Shown here piece after piece: positions 51,445 through 62,290 of a stretch of 64,000 nt of DNA (the first letter of the stretch is position 1; every line of letters begins with the position of its first letter). The DNA is from Prosapia bicincta (lineage: Eukaryota > Arthropoda > Insecta > Hemiptera > Cercopidae): contig JBAIZL010000002.1 of NCBI GenBank assembly GCA_036971475.1, positions 54,429,229-54,493,228 of the forward strand, given 5' to 3'. The translations under genes and the position numbers were made by a program. Under the pieces are notes generated by a model. That model saw nothing but the letters and a program-made list of their open reading frames with translations, did not search any database and was not told the origin of the DNA.

Positions 51445-52425
51445 TGTTGGTTGTGAGTGCACGCCCGTCTATGTGTAGTTAAGGTGAATATATAACTACT
51501 TCTTATAGTTTACAGCAGTTAAAATTGTATGTTATTTGAATAGTGTTTTGAAGTAACATATGTGAAAAAAATGTGAGGTTTATCTAGTAATTCTTCAGAA
51601 TTTACTTTGAATTAAAACAATTTTTGTTTTCTTTCCTATTCGTTTACAATTTATTTAAAATTCACAAATTCATTTAATTTATCTATTTATCCATTTTTAC
51701 ACCTGTTTGAGCCCTATCCTGTTTCTACAATATAAACTGATTTTATCGTTATTATTAAACTCTACACAACTTAATAGGTTATTTAGGTAAATTGTTGAAA
51801 AAACAGTTTTAGATAAAGTTTTTGAATCCATCAAGCTATCTTCGTCAGATAATTTTGACCAGTCGTTAATTAGTTTACTAAGAATGTTAAAGTTTCACTG
51901 ATCGTTATGCACAATTAAATCTATGACTGATTTTAACACTTTAAATTTATACATACACATGAAATTTAAACACATTCTTGTGATAAGAATATATGAAAAA
52001 CAAGTCAATTTCTATTCAGGTCACAAAAGTTTTTTAATTTCAATTACTTTTATTAAATATAAAAACTTTACAATTAATATAGATAAAGTAACATAACCTA
52101 TCCATTCAAACAGCTGTTCTAATTTATAACCTTTAACATAAAATCAGCTGTTTTATGAAATAATGTTATCACTTATTTTAAGCCAAATGATAATAATTAA
52201 CTTTACTTCATCCTTTACCGCTTTTGCATATCTTTCAAAGTTTTCTCCCATATAAAACTAAAATTAATTCATTTTAAGTTCAGTTGATGATTTCATATTT
52301 TTTTAAAAACTGTATTAACATCAAGTGTCATTCACTACAAGTTTAAAAACATGTAGGTACTATTTGAACTTGAATGGATGAAATAAAAGTATTTTAATAA
52401 ATATTGAAAATTTGAACATATATAT
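51445..52425. other. AT-rich noncoding DNA, no gene seen
   Basis: No open frame of note. Two words of the form AAATCAGCTGTTTTATGAA (about 52,140) resemble AAATCAGCTGTTGTATGAA at about 345-365 at the other end of the window, each followed by a TGTTATC stretch. This hints at another dispersed repeat. Confidence 0.5.
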
Positions 52426-52426
52426 A

Positions 52427-52530
52427 AGATTAAATAATATACACTAATACAGGAATATTTAATTTATTGAATAATATACTCAAAGCCTTTCGTTGGTTGA
52501 TATTACCAACATCCTCAGGAATTACAATAC
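52427..52530 (-). repeat. retroelement 3' tail, single arm, minus orientation
   Basis: The reverse complement reads ATTCCTGAGGATGTTGG, loop, CCAACGAAAGGCTTTGAG, AATAAATTAAATATTCCTG. It is the closest relative of 19,491-19,595. It sits head-on to the plus-strand Penelope-like coding fragment that begins 34 bp further on, with an (AT)n run between. Inverted terminal pieces next to a truncated body are typical of Penelope-like insertions. Confidence 0.75.
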
Positions 52531-52563
52531 TAAGAATGATATATATATATATATATATAAGGA

Positions 52564-52999
52564 GTGTGTGAATTAATAGAAGGATTCAAGCCTAATAATA
52601 TTGTTTAAAAAGCCAAAGATAGTTGTAAAAATTGGCAGAATAAAAGAATTGTATACAAGATTGATTGCAAAGAGTGTGATATGTGTTATGTAGGGCAAAC
52701 TGGTAGACCTTTGGAAACAGGAATGAATAACCATAAAAACAACATAAAATATAATGAAACATATTTTAATGTCATTTCTAAACATATTAAAAAGTTTAAT
52801 AATAAAAATCAAATGCACTGGGATAGTATAGATGTTTTACATAAGGAAAGGGATTGGAAAAAGAGGAGCTTTACGGAAATGTAGTATATAAAAAAAACAA
52901 GGAAAAAATGCTTTCAATAAAATGACAGAAATAAATGATTTTCCATCTGCATATGAATCTTTAGTAATGAAATTAAAAGTCAAATTTAACATTTTGTAG
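52564..52999 (+). pseudogene. Penelope-like retroelement, C-terminal GIY-YIG fragment, broken
   Basis: Penelope-like elements encode a reverse transcriptase followed by a GIY-YIG endonuclease, and this is the end of that protein. The frame starts EGFKPNNIV, then a TAA stop at 52,606-52,608, then NKRIVYKIDCKECDMCYVGQ followed by TGRPLETGMNNHKN. The latter contains the GIY-like (IVY) and YIG-like (YVG) motifs, the Cys cluster typical of the Penelope version, and the conserved GQTGR. The Arg usually found four residues after this in the family (LxxRxxxH) is Gly here. Downstream comes a stretch matching the usual C-terminal tail, HWDSIDVLHKERDWKKRSF. A TAG at 52,882-52,884 and at least two frameshifts in the A-rich run 52,881-52,908 follow. 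The last piece, NKMTEINDFPSAYESLVMKL, ends at a TAG at 52,997-52,999. The reverse transcriptase is absent, so this is a 5'-truncated, inactive copy. Confidence 0.85.
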
Positions 53000-53315
53000 G
53001 TTTTTTGGTCACTCGAGGTAATGTATATGTAATAGAATTATTGTGTTTCAAGAAATTTAAATTGACTCTATTATTAATAGTAGATGTGTTAGTGTACGTA
53101 TCTGTGATTTGTCTGTTTTATTGTGATAGAAAAAACTTTGACTCGTAAATGGCTATTTTAAAAGAGTTTTATAATTTGTTGATTTTTATTATGTTTTATA
53201 TAATATTATGTATTTTATAAATAGAAAGTTATGTTGTATAGTTGTTTAATTAAAATTGAGCTCTTGAAAAGGAATTTCGGAAAGAAAATAGAAACGTTGA
53301 GTGTTTTAAAAAAGC
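53000..53315 (+). repeat. probable 3' untranslated part of the Penelope-like fragment
   Basis: AT-rich sequence after the broken frame, ending near TTTCGGAAAGAAAATAGAAA followed by CGTTGAG. This is a GAAACGTTG-type motif of the kind that closes many Penelope-like 3' regions. The boundary is approximate. Confidence 0.45.
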
Positions 53316-53930
53316 AAAATTGTCTGTGATATGTTATTAGACTATAGAAAAAACTAATAGAAGGAACTGGACAAACATTTATGAATGAAACATTCTAAAT
53401 ATGCCCTAAATAATCTTACTAGGTAGAAGATTTGCAGCCTCTAATGCGAATATATCATTTGCATTAATATTTTGGTAAAAACTCTTGACTGTTTCTATTT
53501 TTTTAAAACAATTTATCCTGTAATTTTATTTCTCAACAGTTTCATAATTTTAAAGTGAAATAATTCATTTATTATTTTTACTATGACAGATTAGTTTAAT
53601 ATAATACTTAAAATTATTAACAACAAAATTTATTTTTGTGCTTCTCATTCAGAAAAAAATTAAGTTATATGAAATATCCCCTAATATATTATCAAAACGT
53701 ACTCAAAGTTTTATTTCGTAATAGATTACAATTCATTCTCAATTTATACAATTTTTTATAGAGGAAGCAATTGTAAATTTTAGTGTGTTTATAATATTCA
53801 ATAATAATTTATTTAATAATTCTTTTGAAACATAAAATATAAAAATGCTACATAAATTCGAATATTTTATACGTTCAAAGAAAGTTTCTCGAACATAAAA
53901 ATTTTGAAATAATATAAACATGACAGTACG
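53316..53930. other. AT-rich noncoding DNA, no gene seen
   Basis: Nothing nameable. Chance frames only. Confidence 0.6.
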
Positions 53931-53934
53931 ATAG

Positions 53935-55105
53935 TTTCCGTCGAGTCCTCAGAAATTTGTAGGTCACTACCACAACTATTGCGAGCCCCGATGTTGTTGC
54001 AGTTGTTTTATGTTGTTTGCCTGATACTTTCTATTCGGTCACGTTCTTCAGGAATTTGTATGTTGCTGATTATCCAGATCTTGTTGAGACTGAATTAAAG
54101 CTGTTAATATGCTGCTCTCTCTTTCCCGTAATATCCTTCAAAGAACTTGAGTCGAAGATTACTGCTGGTGGTCGTGATGTTGCTAATGAATTAAATTAGT
54201 ATATCTTTCCTGTGTAATCCCACAGGAATCTGAAGCAAAAACCTCTACTGATCCTGATATTGTTGTGACTGAATGACAGCTGTTGATCAGTTACTCTGAC
54301 GTTCCGTCAAATCCTTCAGGGACTTGAAGGCCTCTATAGCTCCTGATTGTCCTAATGGGGCAGAATAAAAGCTGTTGATCTGTTACTCTGACATTCTGTC
54401 AAATCCTTCATAGTTAAAGGCCTCTATAGTTCCTGATGGTCCTAATGTGGCTGGATTAAGGCTATTTAACTGTTACTCTAACGTTCCGTCAAATCATTCA
54501 GAGACTTAAAGGCCTCTATAGCTCCTGATGGTCCTAATTTGGAGGGATTATAGCTGTTGGTCTGTTACTTTGACGTTCCGTCAAATACTTCAGAGACTTA
54601 AAGGCATCTATAGCTCCTGATGGTCATAATTTGCCTGAATTAAAGCTGTTGATTTGTTACTCTGACGTTTCGTCAAATCCTTGAGAGACTTACAGGCCTC
54701 TATAGCTCTTGATGGTTTTAATTTGACTGGATTAAAGCTGTTGATCTGTTACTCTGACGTTCCGTCAAATCTTGCAAAGACTTAAAGACCTCTATAGCTC
54801 CTGATGGTCCTAATGTGGATGGATTAAAGCTATTGATCTGTTACTCTGACATTCCGTCATATCCTTCAGACACTTAAAGGCCTCTATAGCTCCTGATAAT
54901 CCTAATGGGGCAGAATGAAAACTGTTGTCTGTTACTCTGGCGTTTCGTCAAATCCTTCAGAGACGTAAAGGCCTCTATAGCTCCTGATTGTCCTAATGTG
55001 GCTAGATTGAAGCTGTTGTTTCGTTACTCTGACGTTCCATCAAACCTTCAGACACTTAAAGACCTCTATAGCTCCTGATAGTCCTAATGTGGCCAGATGA
55101 AACCT
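53935..55105. repeat. 92-bp minisatellite, about ten clear units plus degenerate ones
   Basis: The landmark GCTGTTGATCTGTTACTCTG recurs at about 54,277, 54,371, 54,461, 54,553, 54,645, 54,737, 54,829, 54,921 and 55,012, giving a period of 90-94 and mostly exactly 92. Each unit contains GACGTTCCGTCAAATCCTTC and GGCCTCTATAGCTCCTGATG. Units to the left of 54,250 are recognisable but much more diverged. Because 92 is not a multiple of three and stops occur in every unit, it is not coding. GACGTTCCGTC is a near-palindrome in each unit. Confidence 0.92.
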
Positions 55106-55111
55106 ATATAT

Positions 55112-55320
55112 ATAAAGAAGACAAAACACAAATACAAGAATAAATTATTGAATGTACAATTCAAAGCTTTTCGTTGGCAAACAGTAAAAACATCATCAGG
55201 AATACTAAAGAATTCTTTAGTATTCCTGATGATGTTGGTCTGTTTGACGACGAAAAGCTTTGAATGAATTGTACATTCAATAAATTATTCTTGTATTTGT
55301 ATTTTGTCTTATTTCTTTAT
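55112..55320. repeat. fold-back repeat, copy 3 (no spacer)
   Basis: The arms meet at 55,212/55,213 with a perfect centre (ACTAAAGAATTCTTTAGT), so the whole 209 bp can form one hairpin. The arms carry CCTGATGATGTTGG, CGAAAAGCTTTGAA, AATAAATTATTCTTG and an outer GACAAAACAC/AAATAC boundary. One arm has a few extra or changed bases (for example GACGACGAAAAG against GCCAACGAAAAG). Same family as 5.9 and 44.3 kb. Confidence 0.9.
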
Positions 55321-55504
55321 TAATACACAAGAATACATATTGTGGTATATATATATATAACTAGTACATATTTTCAATCGTTACTAAATTCGTTTTTATT
55401 CATCAAGTCATGTTCAAATACATTTTTTTTAACCTGGAGGGGATTACAATTGATGTTAACAAAGTTTTTTCAATTATTTAATCAATAATGAAACTATAAA
55501 AATT

Positions 55505-55577
55505 TGGGTGTCTCGGATTCGAACTGAGTATTTTCATATTCAGAGTACAACGCTTTTGGCACTGAGCAAATTTTCCC
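55505..55577 (-). pseudogene. tRNA-Gln(CTG)-like pseudogene
   Basis: The 73-nt minus-strand segment has tRNA length and layout. It contains an A-box-like TTGCTCAGTGCCAAAAGCG and an anticodon arm TTGTA-CTCTGAA-TATGA, with loop CTCTGAA, giving anticodon CTG with U33 and A37-A38. The T arm is CTCAG-TTCGAAT-CCGAG with a standard TTCGAAT B box. The acceptor arm barely pairs and the T stem has one mismatch, so it is probably inactive. It could be a decayed tRNA gene or the head of a tRNA-derived SINE. A 139-codon frame on the same strand overlaps it and is chance. Confidence 0.5.
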
Positions 55578-55579
55578 TT

Positions 55580-58085
55580 TACTAGAATTGTATTTTCAAA
55601 AACGTATATGAATTTTTCTTTTGCTCCCATCGGGTTGTTGTTAAAACCCCAATTGTATATCCTTAGATTGTTCCCATGGTTACCATACAATATCATAAAT
55701 AATGATCTAGAATTAAAAATGAACGAAATGAATAAAATAAAGAAACAATCGAAGTTAACGGTATTAAACCTTGATTCATAAATGGACAATACAGAAGAAA
55801 AGCGAAAAGAAACTACAATACAATGCAAGCAACCAAAAAAACAAAAATAAACCGTATAAATAGTAACAAACAAAAAAAATAGCCCAACACCATTCATAGA
55901 AAGGAAAATTGAATATTGTTATTCTGATATATGTATATACATAAAAGAAACCAAAATAAAATTTTTCTCTGTTGATTCAAGTAGGAATTAACATTAGAAT
56001 TTTTGTCTTTTCATGTCATGGATTCCCCTCTTTCATGTAATTATATCCCAATTATTTTTCTTTAGAGTTTTAAACCCATTTTCGATACTTTAATTAAACC
56101 TTCATACTTAATTATTTCTAACATGTTTTCATATAGGCTACCATATTTATTTATAATATAGTATTTCACTTTTAATCGATCTAAAATATTATTATTATTA
56201 GGCGTATTATTAATTTACAAGTTTTGGTTACTTTCTTATGATTTATACTAGTTAATATAAATATTTTCTTTTGACGTTTTACTGGTACCTTTCTTATGTT
56301 TGTGTAACAAGAAAAGTATTAGCAGAATTCAACTCTCGAAATAAATTTTTTCCCCAAACTTTGACTCCGATTTACGACAAACCTATACATAATTCATAAC
56401 TTAGGTTAAACAAATTTCTATAGACCATATGTTTTATATATTTATTTATATAAATTTATGTATAAATTACTTTCCTTTTTCTTCTTTTGAAATAATGTAT
56501 TGTATTTTCTTATTTCTTGATCTCAGTACTATCATATACGTTTATTGCCAGGTGAACATGATCATAATTATCATTTTAAAACATGTACGTTCGCTAGTAA
56601 TTTACAAACTTAAGACAACTTGTAGGCTACATTACTGGTTTCAAAACGTGAAAACGAAATGCTAATATTCCCTCAGATGGAACCGTGGATAGATACATTT
56701 TATTAAAATATACAACTATATTCAATTAAAGATGAGCATTGCCTGTTTAAAAAAACACATACAAATACATATTGAAATGTAATTGTTACTTGATTCCGGA
56801 AAATAATAAAAATATATTAGAAAAGAAATAAATAGTTACAAAAATAAATAAAAAGGTAAAGATGATTATAGATGACCTATTCTTTGTTCTTTTGAAACAT
56901 CTTGTAAAGCCAATAATTAATTAAAAGAGTGCTCCATAACCTTTCTTCGAGTTGGGTAATTATTAGGTTCGGTCTCATGACATTCGTCGAACGTGATCAA
57001 GGAGCTCTCGTTTTTCAATTAAACCTCTCCTTTACTCTATCACGTACTTGTAATAGACTACACAATGTCTGTCACTACAATTTTAAAACGTTGTAAATGT
57101 TAGGCAAGCGGGCCTGAAAATGTTTGGATTCTTGGATTGACTCATCTAACTTACAAGTGTTCGTGAAATAAATACGAAGCATTCTTCTTAGTATGTAACT
57201 AATGAATTATGCTGTAATGTTTTTAGTTGAGAGGTTTTGTTTTCCCTCATTCTAAGGCTTAAGTCGTGTTGAACATCCAGCTACTGTTAGTGCAGGCCAG
57301 TATGTCACTAGACGACCTCAATCTGTGTCAGAAATAACTGCCAGACAGGTTTTAAACAACGTGAAACTATGTGACATATGTTTTGCGAGACGAGAATCCT
57401 CTATCGCTTATTAAGGCTACGTCTTCGCGTTGTGACAGTCATCCGAACTTGAATGTAAACTTTTAATATGAGAAACGTTTTAGTTCTTTTATTGGATGCT
57501 CTCATGACAAATATTATTATTATCAAATATCATACAAATACAAGTTTGTGCAATTCAGGTAGTTAGTCAACAGTAAAAAAAACATTATGAACAATCTGAA
57601 TGGGTAACAGAATTTTTTAACATCAAAATTCCTGTTTCATGAATAATTCATCTTAATTAAAGAGATTCAAACGGTCATAATGAGTCAATTAACGGTAAAG
57701 GATTTAGGAAAAACGGAGGTCTTCGGAGGATCGGTAAAAAACGTCAAGACTGAGTGAATCTATCAACGGTGAAGGGGGTTTTTGACGTTATCTTTCATCT
57801 ACTTCGAATGCCCGGTAGAAAGTCCCATGACAAAGCGTGGCGGTCAAAACGTGGTAGCAACAAAGTGTCATCTGATAGAAATCCCTGTGAATGGATTAAT
57901 AATACGGACACATTTACTTAATTACGACGATACGTCATATATATTAAATGCGGTTGAGGCTCCCCGTAATACGTTTTAGATAACTCCTAACATACCTCTT
58001 TGTTTTGCAATATTTCAAAATTCCTACATCTGAATTTTACTTTGTATTCATCAACATTTTTTTCTTCAATTATCTTTCACAGCAT
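55580..58085. other. AT-rich noncoding DNA, no gene seen
   Basis: No supported gene. A GC-richer patch at about 56,930-57,460 has no open frame. Frames of 78 codons (56,429-56,665) and 65 codons (57,782-57,979) show no recognised domain. Confidence 0.55.
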
Positions 58086-58088
58086 TTT

Positions 58089-58350
<262 letters not shown>

Positions 58351-58359
58351 CCCATAAGT

Positions 58360-60780
58360 AAGCGTATGTATATGTGCAAGTTTTGTATCACTAAAAGTGC
58401 TGTGTAGTGATGCAGTTAAGCTTGTGTAAAGAATTTTTTTTTTTTGAATTTTGTCTTGAAGGTTATACGAGTAATATAAAAAGTCACATTGACAATGACT
58501 CAATAAATGTTTCACTAATTACAAAAATAGTTTAAATTATTTTTATAGTGTACTGAAAGAATTAAGGCCGATATATATAACTAGATTTTGGTGTTAAAAT
58601 GAATGCTAGAAGATAATTGTGTTGGCGATCCAACGGATATGGACATCGAATAGTAGAGTAGGTTGATGTTTATTACCACCGTTAACTGTCTTAGAATTAG
58701 AAAGAAAGAAAGCCACTAAATTTAGTGGGGGTCATTAAATATATTAGAAACTAAACTACTACTTCATATTTATTAACTCGAAAATACTGTGTCGAAAGTA
58801 GTAAAACAACATACTATAAAAGGTATTAATATCTATGAATAACTTTTAGGACGTGCTTTACCTAATCTATCCTAACGTGTCCGTGGGAGGAAAAAACAAA
58901 AAAGCAATGGCCTTATACTTTAAGGCTTGGTTATGATATTAAAGTAATCATTACTTAATATGGAGCCAATTTATAAAATTGAAAATAATATTTCTTACTT
59001 TTCATTCGTCTTAGTTTTTAAAAACAATAATTTTCAATTGTAAAAAAAACAATTACATTTTTCCTATTACGTGATCGATTTACTTTATGCAGAGACATGT
59101 CTTGACAAAAACATATGTTAGACTCAATAAGACTTTGTAGAACGTTAGTCAGTCAAAATGAAAGCTGTAATTTTTTTTAAGACCTTGATATATTCTACTA
59201 GCCTTTTACCTGATATACTGCCTAAATGCCATCGTGTAGATGTACTTAAATTTAATGTTTATAGAATTTGAGTACTGTTTAAATCTGAGATGTTTTTACA
59301 TTAAAAGGAAATCTAATTCATTACTTTGTCAATGTGTGTCTTATTTCAAGAATTCGAATTCAATATAGTGATATTTAATTTTTAAAAGTGTTTTTTGGGT
59401 TATAAATTAGCTTTCAGTCAATTAAAATGTCAATATCACTAGAAGGGATTTTTGACTGCACCACTAATCGTATATGATTTCAATATCAAATAAAATAAGC
59501 AATGCGAATTTAAACTTAAATATACAATCATATGATTCTCTGTCTTTGCGTAAAAACAAAGGAAAATATCTAAAAAAAACTTGAAAAAGTCAAATGCCAT
59601 TTAAAGATATCAGATATGTATGGATCTGTTTAATTATAATGAGCTAAACTGTGACTGGTTTATTGACCTTTGTGTATTCAGGTAAAAGCACACTTAAGTC
59701 GTTATCACCTTTCGGGAATGTAGGAGCAGTATGGTAAATATTCGTAGGTAGGGAACTCGAGAGAAAAGCAAGTAATTGATTGGTTTAATTAAAAACAAAC
59801 CATAAATTTAGTTCAACCTAAACAGGACAAGATGCAGGTAAGGCATGTGTGTTGCATTGCAGTGGGAGTAGATTGTACGCCAGATTAGTGAAAGTCGCAG
59901 CTGAAATGCAGTAAGTGAAGTTAATTTACATAAATACACATAGTCTACATTCAGAGGTTAAAGTGTCAACTGGGAAGAAAGCTTGGCGAGTTACTTGTTT
60001 ACAGTCGGCGAAGGCGTTCAACTACGTAACACATTTTTTGCCTTACTTTATGTAATAAGTGTAAAAAAACATTGCAATAAATTCCTCACAAGCTGATAAA
60101 AAGCAGATCAAGTATATAAACTCTGACGTACCTCTAGAAGTCATTAAATAAAATTTTGTTTTAAAAATTCTTCCACGTTTTAAAGATCGACACTAGTATT
60201 TTTTTTTAAAGATAGTTCACGTTTTAAAAGAACTTTTTACCTCTTAAAATAAAGAAAAAGATACTAGTTTTCTAGATTGAAAGATCACTTTCAAAGATTG
60301 AAGTTTTAAGTTTTACTTATTCACTTATTACAACTAAATTATATTTAAAAATAAAATAATTAATGATTTTAATTAAAAAGTATAATTAAATCTAGCAAAT
60401 ACCTTTTCGAACTTTAAAGCTGTTAAGAATTATTATTGCCTTATTCTGCTTATTATAAATTTCCTTTCTTCCAAAATATTTTAAACTAAAATAAGGACGA
60501 TAGTACTGTGGCCTTCATACTGTAAAATTATTTAGACTGCGAACAAAGTGATTAAAGTTTTATTGACTGCGTCATAATAAACATCTATTTATTGAAAAAT
60601 GTTAATTCAAAAGGTCTTTTGAATAGTTTTGAAAGTTTGTACATTCACAAATATGACGAAAATAATTTATTAAATTGTGATAAAGGGCCTATCCCTAAAT
60701 CTCAGTTATATTCATTAATTAGGAAATAGTTATAACTTTGTTAATAAGGAATGTTATTGTTTTTTAGTAAAATTGAAATA
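58360..60780. other. AT-rich noncoding DNA, no gene seen
   Basis: Featureless except for a less AT-rich patch at about 59,630-60,030. That patch includes TTGACCTTTG and TTATCACC (nuclear-receptor and GATA-like words) and ATGCAGGTAAGG (donor-like), without an open frame. Confidence 0.5.
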
Positions 60781-60849
60781 GTTGTAACTGTAACTCTTCA
60801 CCACGAGAGGGGGAAGACCGGACCAAGTTGTAGAGGGGGAATTTACTGC

Positions 60850-60925
60850 AACGTGATTGGTCTTACTAGTTTTTTAAATAAGGGGCGTGGCGAAGTAGTT
60901 GCCGGTTTAAGCCTATATATTTCTT
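60850..60925 (+). promoter_or_regulatory. promoter-like cluster: CCAAT box, GC box, TATA box
   Basis: Within 65 bp, in the usual order, lie an inverted CCAAT box (GTGATTGG, ATTGG at 60,856-60,860), a GC/CACCC-type box (GGGGCGTGGC, 60,882-60,891) and a TATA-like CTATATAT at 60,913-60,920. The repeat tail follows 45 bp later. The motifs are seen directly. That they drive transcription is inferred. A frame of 69 codons (60,751-60,960) overlaps and is probably chance. The whole could be the promoter-bearing terminal part of a retroelement. Confidence 0.4.
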
Positions 60926-60963
60926 GTATTATGTTGTTTAAAGTTAGTTGTATTTTTTAAATA

Positions 60964-61060
60964 CCTCTGAAGATGATTGCTGGGCAATCGAAATGTACAT
61001 AAGGTTTAAATAAAATGTTATTTGTGGTTTAGAGGTTTTATTTATTTTAAAAATAAACAT
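60964..61060 (+). repeat. retroelement-like tail, plus orientation
   Basis: Reads CCTCTGAAGATGATTGC, TGG, GCAATCGAAATGTACAT, then an AAATAAAATG tail and GTGGTTTAGAGG. It is related to the right arm of 16,590-16,820 (CCTGAAGGGGATTGC, TTT, ACAATCAAAATATAC, AAATAAAAC, GTGGCTTAAG). CTGAAGA at 60,967 onward, a 6-bp hairpin and GAAA at 60,990 reproduce the hammerhead core arrangement with one extra U. Confidence 0.6.
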
Positions 61061-61064
61061 TACG

Positions 61065-62068
61065 CCACAGTTGCTTCATAAAGTTATATCCTAGAATTGT
61101 CTGATTCCTTTTTGATACAATATATAGAAATGAATGAAGTCTTTATGAATGCGGTACTGTACGTTGAGGTTTAATAAAATGCTGTGTTTGCGAGGAAAAT
61201 TTATAATATGCATAAAATATACATAGGCTTCTTCTATCTACATTTATTCTCTGTTTATCAGAGTTAAACCCTTAAGAAAAATGGAAACGAATTGAAAGAA
61301 ATATTAATAATTTAGACATTAATCTATATTACTACATTACTATAAACATTTTTTGTAAAAAACAAGTTTTATTTATAAAACGAAGTTTACACTATAAAAA
61401 GAAGAATACTATATAAATTATAACGTAAAACATAAAATCATGGCAGTCGCTGGACTACGGGAAGAAGTGTAATTTATATATTTTATTTATAAAATAAATA
61501 ATGAGTAACCATTAGCTCGATAAGAAAGAAACATAGCCTTATAAAAATTTTTAAATGTGTAATTAAATATTGTCCTTTCTAATGTCCTATAGAAAAAGCA
61601 TATAACTCATATAATGCAAAATATAACGTAACCTTACTTATTATCATAACCTACAGTTTTTAAATTTCATTTTAAAATGTATCATATTTATACATTTTTA
61701 AATTTTTCGTTCGTTATTTTTTTTAATAAGCTTAAGTAAATGAACTTTATTGAAATAAATACATCTTAAGACATTCAAAAAATCAATATAGGCCTATTAA
61801 GTAACTATAGGGGATTTAACATTAAAGCAATAATATAACATTATTTATCTTAGACATGTATTTTAACTTACAGCTAATGCACAATACAAACATAATAAAA
61901 GTAAACAAAAAAACACAGCTGTTATATGCATACCTTATCAAACAATTTCATTAACGATGTTTAATATACGAAATATACGATATGAAATACTTCATAGCCA
62001 TCGGGCTCCAGAACTGGAAGATCTGGTCATCAGGTCTTTTGGAGGCATCTGAACCTTTTGCACATAAA
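61065..62068. other. AT-rich noncoding DNA, no gene seen
   Basis: No open frame or repeat of note. A less AT-rich stretch at about 61,985-62,068 directly precedes the transposon's left end. Confidence 0.6.
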
Positions 62069-62070
62069 TA

Positions 62071-62096
62071 AAGTCGGTTCAGAATGTGTTTGCGCC
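62071..62096 (+). repeat. left terminal inverted repeat
   Basis: GTTCAGAATGTGTTTGCGCC at 62,077-62,096 preceded by six more bases from 62,071. It matches the reverse complement of the right repeat at 22 of 26 positions, with 19 of 20 over the inner part. TA precedes it. Confidence 0.8.
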
Positions 62097-62290
62097 TGAT
62101 GTAAACACAATCACGAGGCGAACACGTGCAAGGGACGGTAAGCTATGAGTCCGGTTCACAGTCATGCATCGGCAATTGGGCTACGTCTTACACTGGTACA
62201 CTTAATCATTCGAAAAAGAGAATTATAGACTAATGAAAGTAATAAGACTATTCAATAATTTATGCTACAAGTTTTTAACTTACCATGTTA

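Noticed and set aside
55478..55897. 139-codon minus-strand frame, hydrophobic N-terminus
   Set aside because: It overlaps the tRNA-like pseudogene, is AT-rich with Phe/Ile/Tyr bias, and shows no domain. Chance is more likely.
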